Of a stretch of DNA of 64,000 nucleotides, positions 34,501-48,190 are shown one piece after another (position 1 is the first letter of the stretch; each line of letters starts with the position of its first letter). Source of the DNA: Silene conica (lineage: Eukaryota; Streptophyta; Magnoliopsida; Caryophyllales; Caryophyllaceae); the NCBI GenBank assembly GCA_029255685.2, contig CM055312.2, forward strand, positions 13,602,649 through 13,666,648, given 5' to 3'. The translations under genes were made by a program, and so were the position numbers. A model generated the notes under the pieces. It ran no database searches, was not told the origin of the DNA, and was given only the letters and a program-made list of their open reading frames with translations.

Positions 34501-36915
34501 TCTAATATTCATACTCGAAAGCTCGTGGCTTCGAATTTTGACCCAAGTCTCTTATTTTTCTGTAATTATTAGGCTGGGTGTTTAATTATCGTCATGACTA
34601 GTGAAAAAGAAAGTACTCGTTTGCCTTACCGATCTTCTTTCGAAAATGATTTTTTTTTTCGCAGCAGCTAAGATAATGTAACTTACACAGTACTAATTGA
34701 TTCTCTATGTCAGATTTTATTAGAACCTAATTACAATAAGAACTTAAAGTAAAGATGAAGTTGATATATAAAGAGAGCAGGCTTGTTGAAGGGACGATCG
34801 GAATTAGCCAAATACGTATGAACATTAATAAAAAGAAAGCAGAAAAGATGTGGAGATGAGGTGGAGAAATACTAAAATGGTGAAGTAGAATGGCGTAACG
34901 TTACACATCGAGTTAGTTGGCGTTTTGCTTCGATAAGCATATGATGGCGGGACCTTTGAAGTTGTTTGTTAGTTGGTTATCGTTAGGTGACTCAACCACA
35001 ATAAAATTGATATTTATGGATACAAACGATACCACCTTGAGCACTTACATAATCATACCATGAAATCGGAAATTTCGCCTTTCACGCTATGTATTTGCCA
35101 TTACTAAATATCGAGACGGAAGAAGAAAGAATCGAACATTTTATAAATCAATGAGCTACTTTCATCGTTAAGTACTTCAATTAACTGTGATTTCTACGAG
35201 AATACAAGTATACAACCTCGTTAATTTTGATAAATAAATTTTTCTTTTTCTCATTGTGATGGAGAAATTGGGATGGGTTAGGTAAAACTGAGAATAATAG
35301 AGGTATATATTAACACCAAATGATAAAGGACAGACCATATTCCAGCAAGGTCGCCAAAGATGTTTGCCTTGTTAGTCATGCTAATGACACCCTAAAGTAC
35401 GATTAATTTACTAATTTTGGTGACTTTTTACTAATTCTGATGACTTTGAAGAAAAGAAGATCAATTTGTGACCTTCAAACCATATCGTGACCTTGTTGTA
35501 AAATGTTTTTGACCTTTTATGTAGCCGCTATGATTGATAGAGAATGTGATAAATAATTAGAAATATTGAAAAACGGAAAATTAATGAAAAATGATTGGGG
35601 CGATAACCTAGGTTGTGACCTTCTACATGAGAGGATGAAAATGGGTCGAGATAACTAAGGTGAAATTAAGAGTAAAAATGTTAATGACCCGATAAAGTCG
35701 ACCTTCTGCTTGGGGATGGTAGTGGCAGAAACGAGCGCTCACGGGGAGCAAAAAATTGCAGCAGTGCTTGAATTTTTTAATCAGTCCGTCTTTTGTCACA
35801 GGCTTTTGTTCTTTTACTACTCCTCTCACTTGTACACCCCACTTATCCTCCCACCTACAAGTTTGTCTCACGTCACAAACTTGTGACGGGTTTTACCCGT
35901 CATAAATGAGAATTTGTGTTCTTTAATTGGGGCAAACCGCGAACGAGTAACTATTGGTACAAGGAAAACTCCAAATTTGAAAAATGCAGAAACTTCTATC
36001 CTTGAACCGGAATAAGCAGCTCGGCTAATCCAACACTAACTCCGTTATGGTCTTTATAATCTTTATTATTTAGCTGAGATTGAAGATAATAAGCAGTAGT
36101 AATTTAAGAGATGGTGGATTGGTGGATTTGTTAATAATTATAGGTCCTTCAGCCCCTACACTTTTGAGCATCTTCCTTGTGTTGTCCTATGCAGGCTTTG
36201 ATAAATAATTGTATGAAGCAGGCATGTGGTACGTGGTGTAAGTATTATGGGAGTATGGGTGTGTCGGGCATGTACATAATTGGGGTATATGTATATCCCA
36301 TCCCATCCCATCTTGACCATTATACATGCTTGTTTTAAGGACGGATCGTCGTACAAATAATAATGCCTAATATGTGGCCTATACTTCTACAAGAATGAGC
36401 CCCGGAATAAACAGCTGAGTCAAGTTAATGGTAATAAGAAATAGATTAAAATTGACATAAGTCGAATTGAGTTACAAATTGACCCAACAATTCACCTAAC
36501 ATTCGGTCACATGCATCCAAGAAAAAGAAAAAAAAGAAAACTAAAAAAGTGGTTGGGTTGTTGACGTAGGTCGTGATTTTTTGCTTGGGAGGATTTAAGT
36601 GGGTCGAGGTCAAAAAGAAAAGATTAAGGCTTTATATGCGATTGACCCGATTAAATTGACTTGTTGCTTGGAAATGGTCTTAAGGATACTCCTAAGTCCT
36701 ATCTCTTACGTGTACAATACTAGTATTAGTTGACCACTTGACATTGTCTTCGGTTTTTGACTTTTATAAGTTTAAGTTTAAATTTAAGATAATAAAATTG
36801 TAATGTTACTCCATGTAAACTAAAAACGTTATTCATTCACCGTATTTATTGAAGAGAGGACTATCGATAAGTTCAAGGGATTTATGGTACATGTATTATG
36901 TATATATGGGCCAAG
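34501..36915. other. Intergenic with minor repeats, no gene seen
   Basis: Two diverged direct copies of a ~115-bp block (GGTTGTGACCTT ... GGGTCGAGATAACTAAGG ... GACCCGATAAAGTCGACC ... TTGCTTGG-type ending) lie at about 35610-35720 and 36555-36675. At 35855-35925 is a fragment ending TCATAAATGAGAATTTGTGT that matches one end of the MITE family seen at 62133-62326. No gene is evident. Confidence 0.5.
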
Positions 36916-36918
36916 TAA

Positions 36919-38040
36919 GATCATGTTCTTTTGGACTGAAACTTAACTGAACTGAACTGAACTGAACTTATAGGATCTAAACTGAACTGAACTGAACTTA
37001 TAGGAACTGAACTGAACTTATAGAAACTGAACTTAACTAAACTTATAGGAACTGAACTGAACTTAACTAAACTTATAGGAACTGAACTGAACTTATAGGA
37101 ACTGAACTGAACTGAACTGAACTTATAGGAACTGAACTGAACTGAACTGAACTTATAGGAACTGAACTGAACTGAACTGAACTTATAGGATTTGAACTGA
37201 ACTGAACTTATAGGAACTGAACTGAACTGAACTGAACTTATAGGATTTGAACTGAACTTAACTTATAGAATCTGAACTGAACTTATAAAATCCGAACTTA
37301 ATTAACTTTATTTTAATTTCAGTTAACTATTATTATTATTATTGTTATTATTGTTGTTATTATTATTATTGTTATTGTTATTATTATTATTATCCAATAG
37401 ATGACATTGATAAAAAATTAGTCTAAAACACAAGGTAGTTTAAAATATTTTCAACTTTATATATAATGGTTTGTTCGTAGTTCATACATTATACTACAAT
37501 TACATTAGATAAAAAATAATTCACTATTACAATTTTCTCTTTTATTTTCTCTAACAATGATGATAAAGAAACTGATTAATGGGAGAGTGACAATTGGTGA
37601 GGGTGAGGGCGTCGTATGATGAGTTGTTGGTTTTTGCCATTAATGAGGATGATAGTTTGACATTAATTAGAGTGTAAAAGACGGGTAAATTATTAATGAG
37701 TTGTTTTTTTTATAGATGACGTGTATCGAATAATTAAAGGAAATGTTTGTATCGGTTGTTAAAAATAATACTCCGTGTATAACTTTTCTTAATTGAGTTT
37801 ATATGAATTAAACTTATAGGAACTAAACTGAACTGAACTGAACTGAACTTATAGGAACTGAACTGAACTTATAGGAACTGAACTGAACTTATAGGAACTG
37901 AACTGAACTGAACTTATAGGATCTGAACTGAACTAAACTTATAGAAACTGAACTGAACTTATAGGAACTGAACTGAACTGAACTTATAGAATCTAAAGTG
38001 AACTTAAGTTAAGTGACTTGAAGTCCAAAAGAACAAGGCC
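36919..38040. mobile_element. Harbinger-like element filled with an ACTGAACTGA minisatellite
   Basis: Ends GATCATGTTCTTTTGGACT and (inverted) GGCCTTGTTCTTTTGGACT; the trinucleotide TAA flanks both sides (36916-36918, 38041-38043). Two arrays of the word ACTGAACTGAACTTATAGGA (36944-37300 and 37805-37990) run in the same direction, with an ATT-rich microsatellite (37329-37392) and unique AT-rich DNA between. Array words vary only in the number of ACTGA steps. No coding is present. Confidence 0.78.
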
Positions 38041-38267
38041 TAAGTATACATAGTGCGAGGTACTTTGAGTAATAACCACTTCGGATCCAACGGTTGGATC
38101 GGGGTAGAGTACACTGACATATATCTTTAAGACGGCCAAATTCTAGGACGGAAGTTTTACAAAATATCAAAAATGTTTCAACGTAATAGTGAAGACATAC
38201 ATATTGTTCAATAAGTCATAAACTCATTGCTTTAATTTTTCTTATCCCGGATTATCTAATCCTAAAC

Positions 38268-38463
38268 ACAAATTCTTGTTTCAAACCAAACATATCCGTT
38301 TGAAGCAATAAAACGGATCAAATAGCTATCACTTTATATATAAGACAAAACCAAAATGCCTAGATATTAGCAAAAAGATTTGTCTTATCTATGCAAGTGG
38401 TGTATATTTGACCCGTTTTAATCTTAAAACGGTTATATCCGTTTGAAGAGAGACTTATTGAAT
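38268..38463. mobile_element. Foldback MITE with ATATCCGTTTGAAG arms
   Basis: Left CATATCCGTTTGAAGCAATAAAACGGATCAAATA and right GACCCGTTTTAATCTTAAAACGGTTATATCC are imperfect inverted repeats. Outer ends CACAAATTCTTGTTT and AGAGACTTATTG resemble the MITE family of 62133-62326. Confidence 0.45.
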
Positions 38464-38985
38464 CCTAAAAACTCTTTTAACATAAAAAAAATGCACAATA
38501 TTGAAAATATTTATGGTTTGTACAAGTTTTAAACTTATGTTAGAAAAGATATTCAAGTCATGTCATCATCAACTTCCTTCTTCAAAGAATATAATTATCC
38601 CCTTATGAGTATATATCTTAGCAATAAGCCATAACCCCACAAGTCTTCATACAAAAATCACAAAACGTCCAATTTGGCCGACGGCTTGCCGTGCTACGTA
38701 TGCATATAAAAAAATCATATCAGTCAAACCCACAAATTAAAATCAAAACTTTGTCAATCTCTTAAATATGATCGGCTTATATCTGTTTCGATATGTAATG
38801 AAAGTGAAATTTGATAAATCAAATTAACTAATAATTTAAATATGAATTACTAGTACTTCCTTCATTCAAATCCACTCTACACATTTTTTTTTTCACGTTT
38901 GCCAACGCGTCTTTTGTGCGGTAAATATTGTTAGCTACGAATTTTCAAAAATTATAAAAATTAGATTTTAATAATATACTCGTAA
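38464..38985. other. Intergenic, no gene seen
   Basis: AT-rich DNA up to the breakpoint where the LTR-retrotransposon array begins. Confidence 0.4.
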
Positions 38986-39855
38986 GCTATGTTTATTGCT
39001 AGTTTTATGATATATGATGTAATGTGAGTGGATGAGAAGTGTAACTAAGTGATTTTAACTTATTGATATTAAGGAATGTGAAGCTGTCTGGCTTATATAT
39101 GATTGGTGTGTACCTTGTGAAATATGTCAGTTGCTCTAGTGTGCGTAAACATGATTTACTTTTATAAAAGACTATGAGCATGAGATGTTATAATTTGTCA
39201 AGTATGAACCACGAGTTAACTGATTGTCTACATTGGTATAAATGTGTAAAACTTTGTGTCAAAGTTTCCAAGAGTATATAAGTGTTAGATACCTTGATTT
39301 TCTGCGTATCATGAAATTGACAAGTATATTTTGTGCTTTAAAAGCTGGACTCTAGTTGCTCAGTATAGAGTAATTAACTTGTCAGATGATTTGTGACTGT
39401 TGTTTCGGTAGACTTCTTTAGCCTTGGATGTGGAATTTTATAATGGGTTACAGTGACGTAACCATGTTTTAAGGTGGATAGGATTATAAAATCTTACCGA
39501 TTTATGATCTGGTTAGTTGTTGTGACATGGCAGCATGGGTCTATTTATTTGACATGGCACATTGATATGTTGTGATTGGCTGACTGAGATTGACCATGCT
39601 TTGAGGCTGCTGTTTTAAATTATTAATGTTTTAATTTGTTATGTTCGATCAATGTTGCGGTTCTTTAAGTGTGGTACTCCCGTCGTATGTTAAACTTTGG
39701 GGACAAAGTTTCTTAAGGGGGATAGAATGTAACACTTCGCGTTTTAGAGCTTAAATATATATGTACCATTCGTGTTTGTCTTACGGTGGGGAGTGTTTTG
39801 TCATCGTTATGGGGTAGCGAACTTCGGGACGAAGTTCATTTTAAGGAGGGAAGAC
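38986..39855 (+). mobile_element. Truncated internal region of the LTR-retrotransposon array
   Basis: This 870-bp block matches 44404-45273 and 49822-50691 wherever compared. It lacks the first part of the internal region, so the array is broken on the left. It ends with the polypurine tract AAGGAGGGAAG (39843-39853) directly before the LTR. Confidence 0.9.
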
Positions 39856-42772
39856 TGTAATACCCCGTATTTTAGCGTCGGTCAACGGTAGTCAAACCAT
39901 GTTTTATATACGTATTTCAAACGGAATGTTTATAAAGTATTTCACGTAAACTATTATTATTTTATAAATCGTATTTCTACGATTATTTCGTATTTCGTAA
40001 TTATTTTATATTTGATAATTATTTCATAAAATGACGTTTCACTCGTATTTCTTTAATTTCGATAAAATATTTATAATTAAATATAATTCCTATTCTTATA
40101 TCTATTTCTAATCTATACTTGTTTTATTATATATATATTTATGTTAATCCTCATAAAAGTATTTCTCATAATCAATTTGATTTGTATAAATCAATTATAC
40201 GTACTTGGTTATTTTAAGTTACGAGTCGGGAACGTGTTAGAATGTCTCGAGTTGCGTGATGGACCATTGGTGATGGGCTTGGACTTGGGCTAGGGTTTCA
40301 CCCATCGACATACCCACCCAATACAATGTAAAACAAACAGCCCTAACCTCTCAAACACATGTACACACATCGACATTCAACCAATCCCATATGGGTTACC
40401 TGCCTCTTATCTCGTAAAAACCCTAGCCTCCATAGCTTCCTGCCTTCCTTCACCCTCAATCAGAAACTCAAACCACCGTGAGTAAGTGCTAGGAGCAAAC
40501 GAGAGAGGAAGCACACGAAGGAAACAACCCTCACCATCGCTTTCATCCTTTTCGCTGCAGCAGTTTGTAAGTGGTTTTTGTACCCTTCGAGACCATCGTT
40601 TTGTATGTTTCTTTGTTGTATTTTAATCCTTGTAGTGTGAATAACATGACTATCATCAATAAGCAACCATAGGACCACCATGCTAACACCTACAACCCCA
40701 TCTTATGTCGACAATGAAAGCTACGTATTCTGTTTTATGAATGTTTGTTCGGTTGTTTTGTTGCTGTTCGTTGCTGTTTTGGGTCTAATTTAGAGTACGA
40801 GCTTGTGGGCATGGTAGTAGGACTTTGGTAGATTGCGTGGGTGTCTTGTAGGGTGGCTCGTGGTGGCTGGAACACCACCAAAAGACGGGTTGTTTAAGGG
40901 CGACAGTTTTAGAGGGAAACAGGGGAGAAAAACGCTGATCAGAGGCGTGTGGTGAGGCCCTTTTGTGACGGTTGTTTCAGGGGGTTGTTGGGGTTTCGAG
41001 GTCTGGTGTTTTCAACTAGGGAGTCGTGGGTGTTGTGGGTGTCGAGGGTGGTGATGGGTAATGGTTAGGGTGGTTGTAGTTGACGGTTAAAGGCGTGGTT
41101 ATAGGGTAGGGACGAAACAGGTGCAAGAGCGGGTTGTCGCTGTTGTGACCAGTGAGTTTTGTACGGGTTTCGAGGTTTGTTGGGATTGAGTCAGGTGTAG
41201 AGATGCGTGCTAGGGGTTGCACCATAGTACGGTGGTGGCAACCACCGTGTCGTGGTGGTGGTTCAGGTGTCGATAAGGTGTCAAAGGGGGTTGTGAAGGA
41301 GGGCTGTTAGGAGCTGGTTGTGTCGTTGCTTTTGGGCTGTTTCCTTTTCGTTTCTTTGCCTTTGTTACACGATATTGTCATGACAATTGTATATTGTTAG
41401 TATCATCATTATTATATTTGGATTGTAGTATGTTATCATCATTATTGTTATTATAACTATTATTGATATCATTATTATTAGTGTTGATATTATCATCATT
41501 ATGATTAGTATAATCATTATTACTATTAGTTTAATCTTATTTAATTAATTTAGTAAGTTGTATGAGATGTTTTGTAAGGATATTTTATCGAATAATCAAG
41601 TTAATTTATTAGTTCGTATATTTTATAACTTGTTACGTTTTGAAGTTTTATGTTTTTAACAATAAAATTTGTATCCCCATAATTGTAATATGTATGTGAC
41701 AAGTAATCGTAAATTATTCATGGTCGATAATTTATTTAATTCTTTATTTAATTAAATTGTTGCTAAGAAATAACTGATACGGTCTCGTTATGCGTAAATA
41801 TTATTTAAGTAACTAATTGGAATGATTGATATATTATGTTGGTTGCGTAATTGTATTAGTTAGTGATTTCATATATTATATTGTTAGGTGACGATTTTGA
41901 AGTGGCGTTATTATGTTTACCCGCTGGTTTGCTTTCGGACTATATTGCTATCCAGGTAGGATACACTGACACTATATTTTATGAATTGATATGAATGGAT
42001 GATTACTCTGTGATGTGTTATGAAAGGATGTTGCCTTGTATGTGATGGATGCAAGCATGAATTATATAAGAATGATATTGGTTGGATTGATTGTGGATTA
42101 TTTGCAATGGCATGAGTATTTCAGTATTTGACAGCATGATTAAATATTTATATTGTGGCATTCATGAGCATGCATATGCATTGGTTACTGAGATATTGTG
42201 AATCAGATAATGTTCTGATATAAAGCCCAGGGTGATTCTGCAGACCAGGCCTGGTGTCTTATCAGCTTTTGAGCTGGTGTTCGGCGACGGCCGATTATAG
42301 TCTGCCGGGAGGTTCGGTATGGCTGGGAGTTACGGGTTTGAGATTGAGAATGAGATTGAGCTCGAGCATATCATGGCATTTGCATATCATCTTTGTTGCA
42401 TTATTTATTATTGTGTTATCCTACTCAACCGCGAGGTTGACAGTGTATTCGTGTACACCTACGATGATCCGGAATGGGGAGTAGATTCTGCAGGTCAGAG
42501 ACAGATGAGCTAGGAGCTGGGGCGGGAATGTGAGATGCGTACTTTGGACCGACTTAGAATTATATCACATCTAGAGAAGTCATCAGTTGTTATTTTTTTC
42601 TTTTCTGTTATGTAGTAACTGTAATAACCAAGTTTTAAATTTTATCAATTTTTATAAAGTACTTTGATTGTTTTACTTTGTTATTCACTACCTCGGATAT
42701 TCCGAGATGGTAACAGCTTCATTTATTTGAGAATGTCTTGCTAAAGGCTCTTAAATAAATGGGGGTGTTACA
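39856..42772 (+). repeat. LTR 1 (2917 bp) of the tandem retrotransposon array
   Basis: Begins TGTAATACCCCGTATTTTAG and ends GGGGGTGTTACA (TG...CA). It matches LTR 2 at 45274-48190 at every place compared. The small open frames inside it (for example 40460-40681 and 42254-42484) recur at each copy and show no protein domain. Confidence 0.93.
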
Positions 42773-45273
42773 AAGTGGTATCAGAGCGAACGATCCTCAG
42801 GCCTAAACCAAATGAATAATAATGAACGTAGGAAGAGTCTAATGAAATGAACCCCAGGTTAGTAACTGCTAGGAGCCCCAGGATTGGGATGAGTTAGGGG
42901 CCCCCTCAAACCAAGCCACTGGCCCTTTCAGTCTAACCTGGTAAATCGTGAGTGATGCAGAGAGTGGGTAGTAACAAAATAAAAGATTAGACCTTGCCTA
43001 TTTTTGTACTAACAGTTGCAGGAGCAGAATGAGATAAGTAATAATGTGATACATAGTTAATGATGTGCTATGAACAAATATGGTTGGTAATCTGTATTGT
43101 GAAACATAAGATTGATATTGGCTATGATTGAGATGCGTATTAGTCTAAGTGTTTAGAACATGGAAATGAGTATATGAGTTTGAAATATAAGCTTGACCTG
43201 CATGAGATGTGCATTAGAAGAATACGACAGATTTTGAGATGTTGATTGATCAGAATGATTGCATTGAAATTTTAGAGAATGGATGTCTATTTATTGAAAA
43301 ATAATTTTGAGTGATATTATCATGTGATTTTGGTGTTTAGAAATTTTATATGCTATCTGGTTAATAAATGACTATCGTAACTATGTAATATATCATCTTG
43401 AATTTGAATATGAATAATCAGATTTAAATGTTATAGTAATCCATGTCTAGTGATATGCGGAATGTGTTGCCCCAAGCCATGAATGTCATATAGCTATGTG
43501 TTACATTTGTATATACATGTATAAATGTTGATTTGTTTAGTTGATCCTATCTTTCAGTTTCGCAATCTTTACCGCTTTCTTGATGGCAAGTACAAATTGA
43601 AATAATGAATAAATATTAATAGGGTGCAATGTCATTTCTATGCTTCAATATATGCGTCAACATGTTGTTGAGAATAGTTGTGTTTTAATATGACGATGTA
43701 AAGTAATAATGAGAAATATGAAAGTAACCAACGTTGTAATAAGTTTCCAGAATGTTACCTATTTGTACGGACTGCCGTTTAAAATGTGCTCTCTATATGA
43801 ATGTGTAAATTTTATGAATAATGACCTTATGAGTTAGCTTTCTAATGATTTTGATTTCATGTCAAAACGACGTATATTTTGAAGGAAATAAATATTTTGG
43901 TTAATAGTGGTCAGATTGTTACTGCACAGATCTGTTTTGACTTATGGTTTTGAAAAATAAATCATTTACAACGTGATTACTGTTTATGCATAATCTTAGT
44001 GAGTCGTTATTTAATAGTGATTTTTGCAAGTTGGTCAAATTTCGGTCTAAGTGTTGTAAAGTTTTTGTTCAGACCAATTAAGTTGTAAAATTTGTTATAA
44101 ATAATTTCCTTAAGCTTTGCAATTGATTCTTTTTACTATGATCAGCTAATTCCTTATATTTTTTTAAAAACTATAATAGCTCGCAATTAGCTAAGCGGAT
44201 ATTTAATTATGATTTTGGAAGTTGCAACATGATGTTTGTTGTTGAAATTGTAAGTTATGTGAGTTTTCAATATAAAGTCTAATCAAATATGAATTATGTG
44301 ATGCAACCATGTGATATCCTGATATGGCATTAGTGGCATGAACCGTAGGCATATGATATGAACATGAACTTTATTATATGATAATAAACCTCTTATTTTG
44401 CAAGCTATGTTTATTGCTAGTTTTATGATATATGATGTAATGTGAGTGGATGAGAAGTGTAACTAAGTGATTTTAACTTATTGATATTAAGGAATGTGAA
44501 GCTGTCTGGCTTATATATGATTGGTGTGTACCTTGTGAAATATGTCAGTTGCTCTAGTGTGCGTAAACATGATTTACTTTTATAAAAGACTATGAGCATG
44601 AGATGTTATAATTTGTCAAGTATGAACCACGAGTTAACTGATTGTCTACATTGGTATAAATGTGTAAAACTTTGTGTCAAAGTTTCCAAGAGTATATAAG
44701 TGTTAGATACCTTGATTTTCTGCGTATCATGAAATTGACAAGTATATTTTGTGCTTTAAAAGCTGGACTCTAGTTGCTCAGTATAGAGTAATTAACTTGT
44801 CAGATGATTTGTGACTGTTGTTTCGGTAGACTTCTTTAGCCTTGGATGTGGAATTTTATAATGGGTTACAGTGACGTAACCATGTTTTAAGGTGGATAGG
44901 ATTATAAAATCTTACCGATTTATGATCTGGTTAGTTGTTGTGACATGGCAGCATGGGTCTATTTATTTGACATGGCACATTGATATGTTGTGATTGGCTG
45001 ACTGAGATTGACCATGCTTTGAGGCTGCTGTTTTAAATTATTAATGTTTTAATTTGTTATGTTCGATCAATGTTGCGGTTCTTTAAGTGTGGTACTCCCG
45101 TCGTATGTTAAACTTTGGGGACAAAGTTTCTTAAGGGGGATAGAATGTAACACTTCGCGTTTTAGAGCTTAAATATATATGTACCATTCGTGTTTGTCTT
45201 ACGGTGGGGAGTGTTTTGTCATCGTTATGGGGTAGCGAACTTCGGGACGAAGTTCATTTTAAGGAGGGAAGAC
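42773..45273 (+). mobile_element. Internal region 1, non-coding, with tRNA-Met primer site
   Basis: Three bases after the LTR is TGGTATCAGAGC (42776-42787), complementary to the 3' end of initiator tRNA-Met, the primer-binding site of most plant LTR retrotransposons. The 2.5-kb internal region has no gag, protease, reverse transcriptase or integrase frame; it is non-autonomous. Near its 3' end GGGGACAAAGTTTCTTAAGG is followed by the true polypurine tract AAGGAGGGAAG at 45261-45271. Confidence 0.9.
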
Positions 45274-48190
45274 TGTAATACCCCGTATTTTAGCGTCGGT
45301 CAACGGTAGTCAAACCATGTTTTATATACGTATTTCAAACGGAATGTTTATAAAGTATTTCACGTAAACTATTATTATTTTATAAATCGTATTTCTACGA
45401 TTATTTCGTATTTCGTAATTATTTTATATTTGATAATTATTTCATAAAATGACGTTTCACTCGTATTTCTTTAATTTCGATAAAATATTTATAATTAAAT
45501 ATAATTCCTATTCTTATATCTATTTCTAATCTATACTTGTTTTATTATATATATATTTATGTTAATCCTCATAAAAGTATTTCTCATAATCAATTTGATT
45601 TGTATAAATCAATTATACGTACTTGGTTATTTTAAGTTACGAGTCGGGAACGTGTTAGAATGTCTCGAGTTGCGTGATGGACCATTGGTGATGGGCTTGG
45701 ACTTGGGCTAGGGTTTCACCCATCGACATACCCACCCAATACAATGTAAAACAAACAGCCCTAACCTCTCAAACACATGTACACACATCGACATTCAACC
45801 AATCCCATATGGGTTACCTGCCTCTTATCTCGTAAAAACCCTAGCCTCCATAGCTTCCTGCCTTCCTTCACCCTCAATCAGAAACTCAAACCACCGTGAG
45901 TAAGTGCTAGGAGCAAACGAGAGAGGAAGCACACGAAGGAAACAACCCTCACCATCGCTTTCATCCTTTTCGCTGCAGCAGTTTGTAAGTGGTTTTTGTA
46001 CCCTTCGAGACCATCGTTTTGTATGTTTCTTTGTTGTATTTTAATCCTTGTAGTGTGAATAACATGACTATCATCAATAAGCAACCATAGGACCACCATG
46101 CTAACACCTACAACCCCATCTTATGTCGACAATGAAAGCTACGTATTCTGTTTTATGAATGTTTGTTCGGTTGTTTTGTTGCTGTTCGTTGCTGTTTTGG
46201 GTCTAATTTAGAGTACGAGCTTGTGGGCATGGTAGTAGGACTTTGGTAGATTGCGTGGGTGTCTTGTAGGGTGGCTCGTGGTGGCTGGAACACCACCAAA
46301 AGACGGGTTGTTTAAGGGCGACAGTTTTAGAGGGAAACAGGGGAGAAAAACGCTGATCAGAGGCGTGTGGTGAGGCCCTTTTGTGACGGTTGTTTCAGGG
46401 GGTTGTTGGGGTTTCGAGGTCTGGTGTTTTCAACTAGGGAGTCGTGGGTGTTGTGGGTGTCGAGGGTGGTGATGGGTAATGGTTAGGGTGGTTGTAGTTG
46501 ACGGTTAAAGGCGTGGTTATAGGGTAGGGACGAAACAGGTGCAAGAGCGGGTTGTCGCTGTTGTGACCAGTGAGTTTTGTACGGGTTTCGAGGTTTGTTG
46601 GGATTGAGTCAGGTGTAGAGATGCGTGCTAGGGGTTGCACCATAGTACGGTGGTGGCAACCACCGTGTCGTGGTGGTGGTTCAGGTGTCGATAAGGTGTC
46701 AAAGGGGGTTGTGAAGGAGGGCTGTTAGGAGCTGGTTGTGTCGTTGCTTTTGGGCTGTTTCCTTTTCGTTTCTTTGCCTTTGTTACACGATATTGTCATG
46801 ACAATTGTATATTGTTAGTATCATCATTATTATATTTGGATTGTAGTATGTTATCATCATTATTGTTATTATAACTATTATTGATATCATTATTATTAGT
46901 GTTGATATTATCATCATTATGATTAGTATAATCATTATTACTATTAGTTTAATCTTATTTAATTAATTTAGTAAGTTGTATGAGATGTTTTGTAAGGATA
47001 TTTTATCGAATAATCAAGTTAATTTATTAGTTCGTATATTTTATAACTTGTTACGTTTTGAAGTTTTATGTTTTTAACAATAAAATTTGTATCCCCATAA
47101 TTGTAATATGTATGTGACAAGTAATCGTAAATTATTCATGGTCGATAATTTATTTAATTCTTTATTTAATTAAATTGTTGCTAAGAAATAACTGATACGG
47201 TCTCGTTATGCGTAAATATTATTTAAGTAACTAATTGGAATGATTGATATATTATGTTGGTTGCGTAATTGTATTAGTTAGTGATTTCATATATTATATT
47301 GTTAGGTGACGATTTTGAAGTGGCGTTATTATGTTTACCCGCTGGTTTGCTTTCGGACTATATTGCTATCCAGGTAGGATACACTGACACTATATTTTAT
47401 GAATTGATATGAATGGATGATTACTCTGTGATGTGTTATGAAAGGATGTTGCCTTGTATGTGATGGATGCAAGCATGAATTATATAAGAATGATATTGGT
47501 TGGATTGATTGTGGATTATTTGCAATGGCATGAGTATTTCAGTATTTGACAGCATGATTAAATATTTATATTGTGGCATTCATGAGCATGCATATGCATT
47601 GGTTACTGAGATATTGTGAATCAGATAATGTTCTGATATAAAGCCCAGGGTGATTCTGCAGACCAGGCCTGGTGTCTTATCAGCTTTTGAGCTGGTGTTC
47701 GGCGACGGCCGATTATAGTCTGCCGGGAGGTTCGGTATGGCTGGGAGTTACGGGTTTGAGATTGAGAATGAGATTGAGCTCGAGCATATCATGGCATTTG
47801 CATATCATCTTTGTTGCATTATTTATTATTGTGTTATCCTACTCAACCGCGAGGTTGACAGTGTATTCGTGTACACCTACGATGATCCGGAATGGGGAGT
47901 AGATTCTGCAGGTCAGAGACAGATGAGCTAGGAGCTGGGGCGGGAATGTGAGATGCGTACTTTGGACCGACTTAGAATTATATCACATCTAGAGAAGTCA
48001 TCAGTTGTTATTTTTTTCTTTTCTGTTATGTAGTAACTGTAATAACCAAGTTTTAAATTTTATCAATTTTTATAAAGTACTTTGATTGTTTTACTTTGTT
48101 ATTCACTACCTCGGATATTCCGAGATGGTAACAGCTTCATTTATTTGAGAATGTCTTGCTAAAGGCTCTTAAATAAATGGGGGTGTTACA
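45274..48190 (+). repeat. LTR 2 of the array
   Basis: A copy of LTR 1 shifted by exactly 5418 bp, identical in every stretch compared, including all its small open frames. Confidence 0.93.

Noticed and set aside
36944..37300. Regular repeats resembling a CRISPR array or telomere-like tract
   Set aside because: The words run directly into each other without unique spacers, the genome is a plant, and Harbinger-type ends enclose the block. It is a minisatellite inside a transposon.
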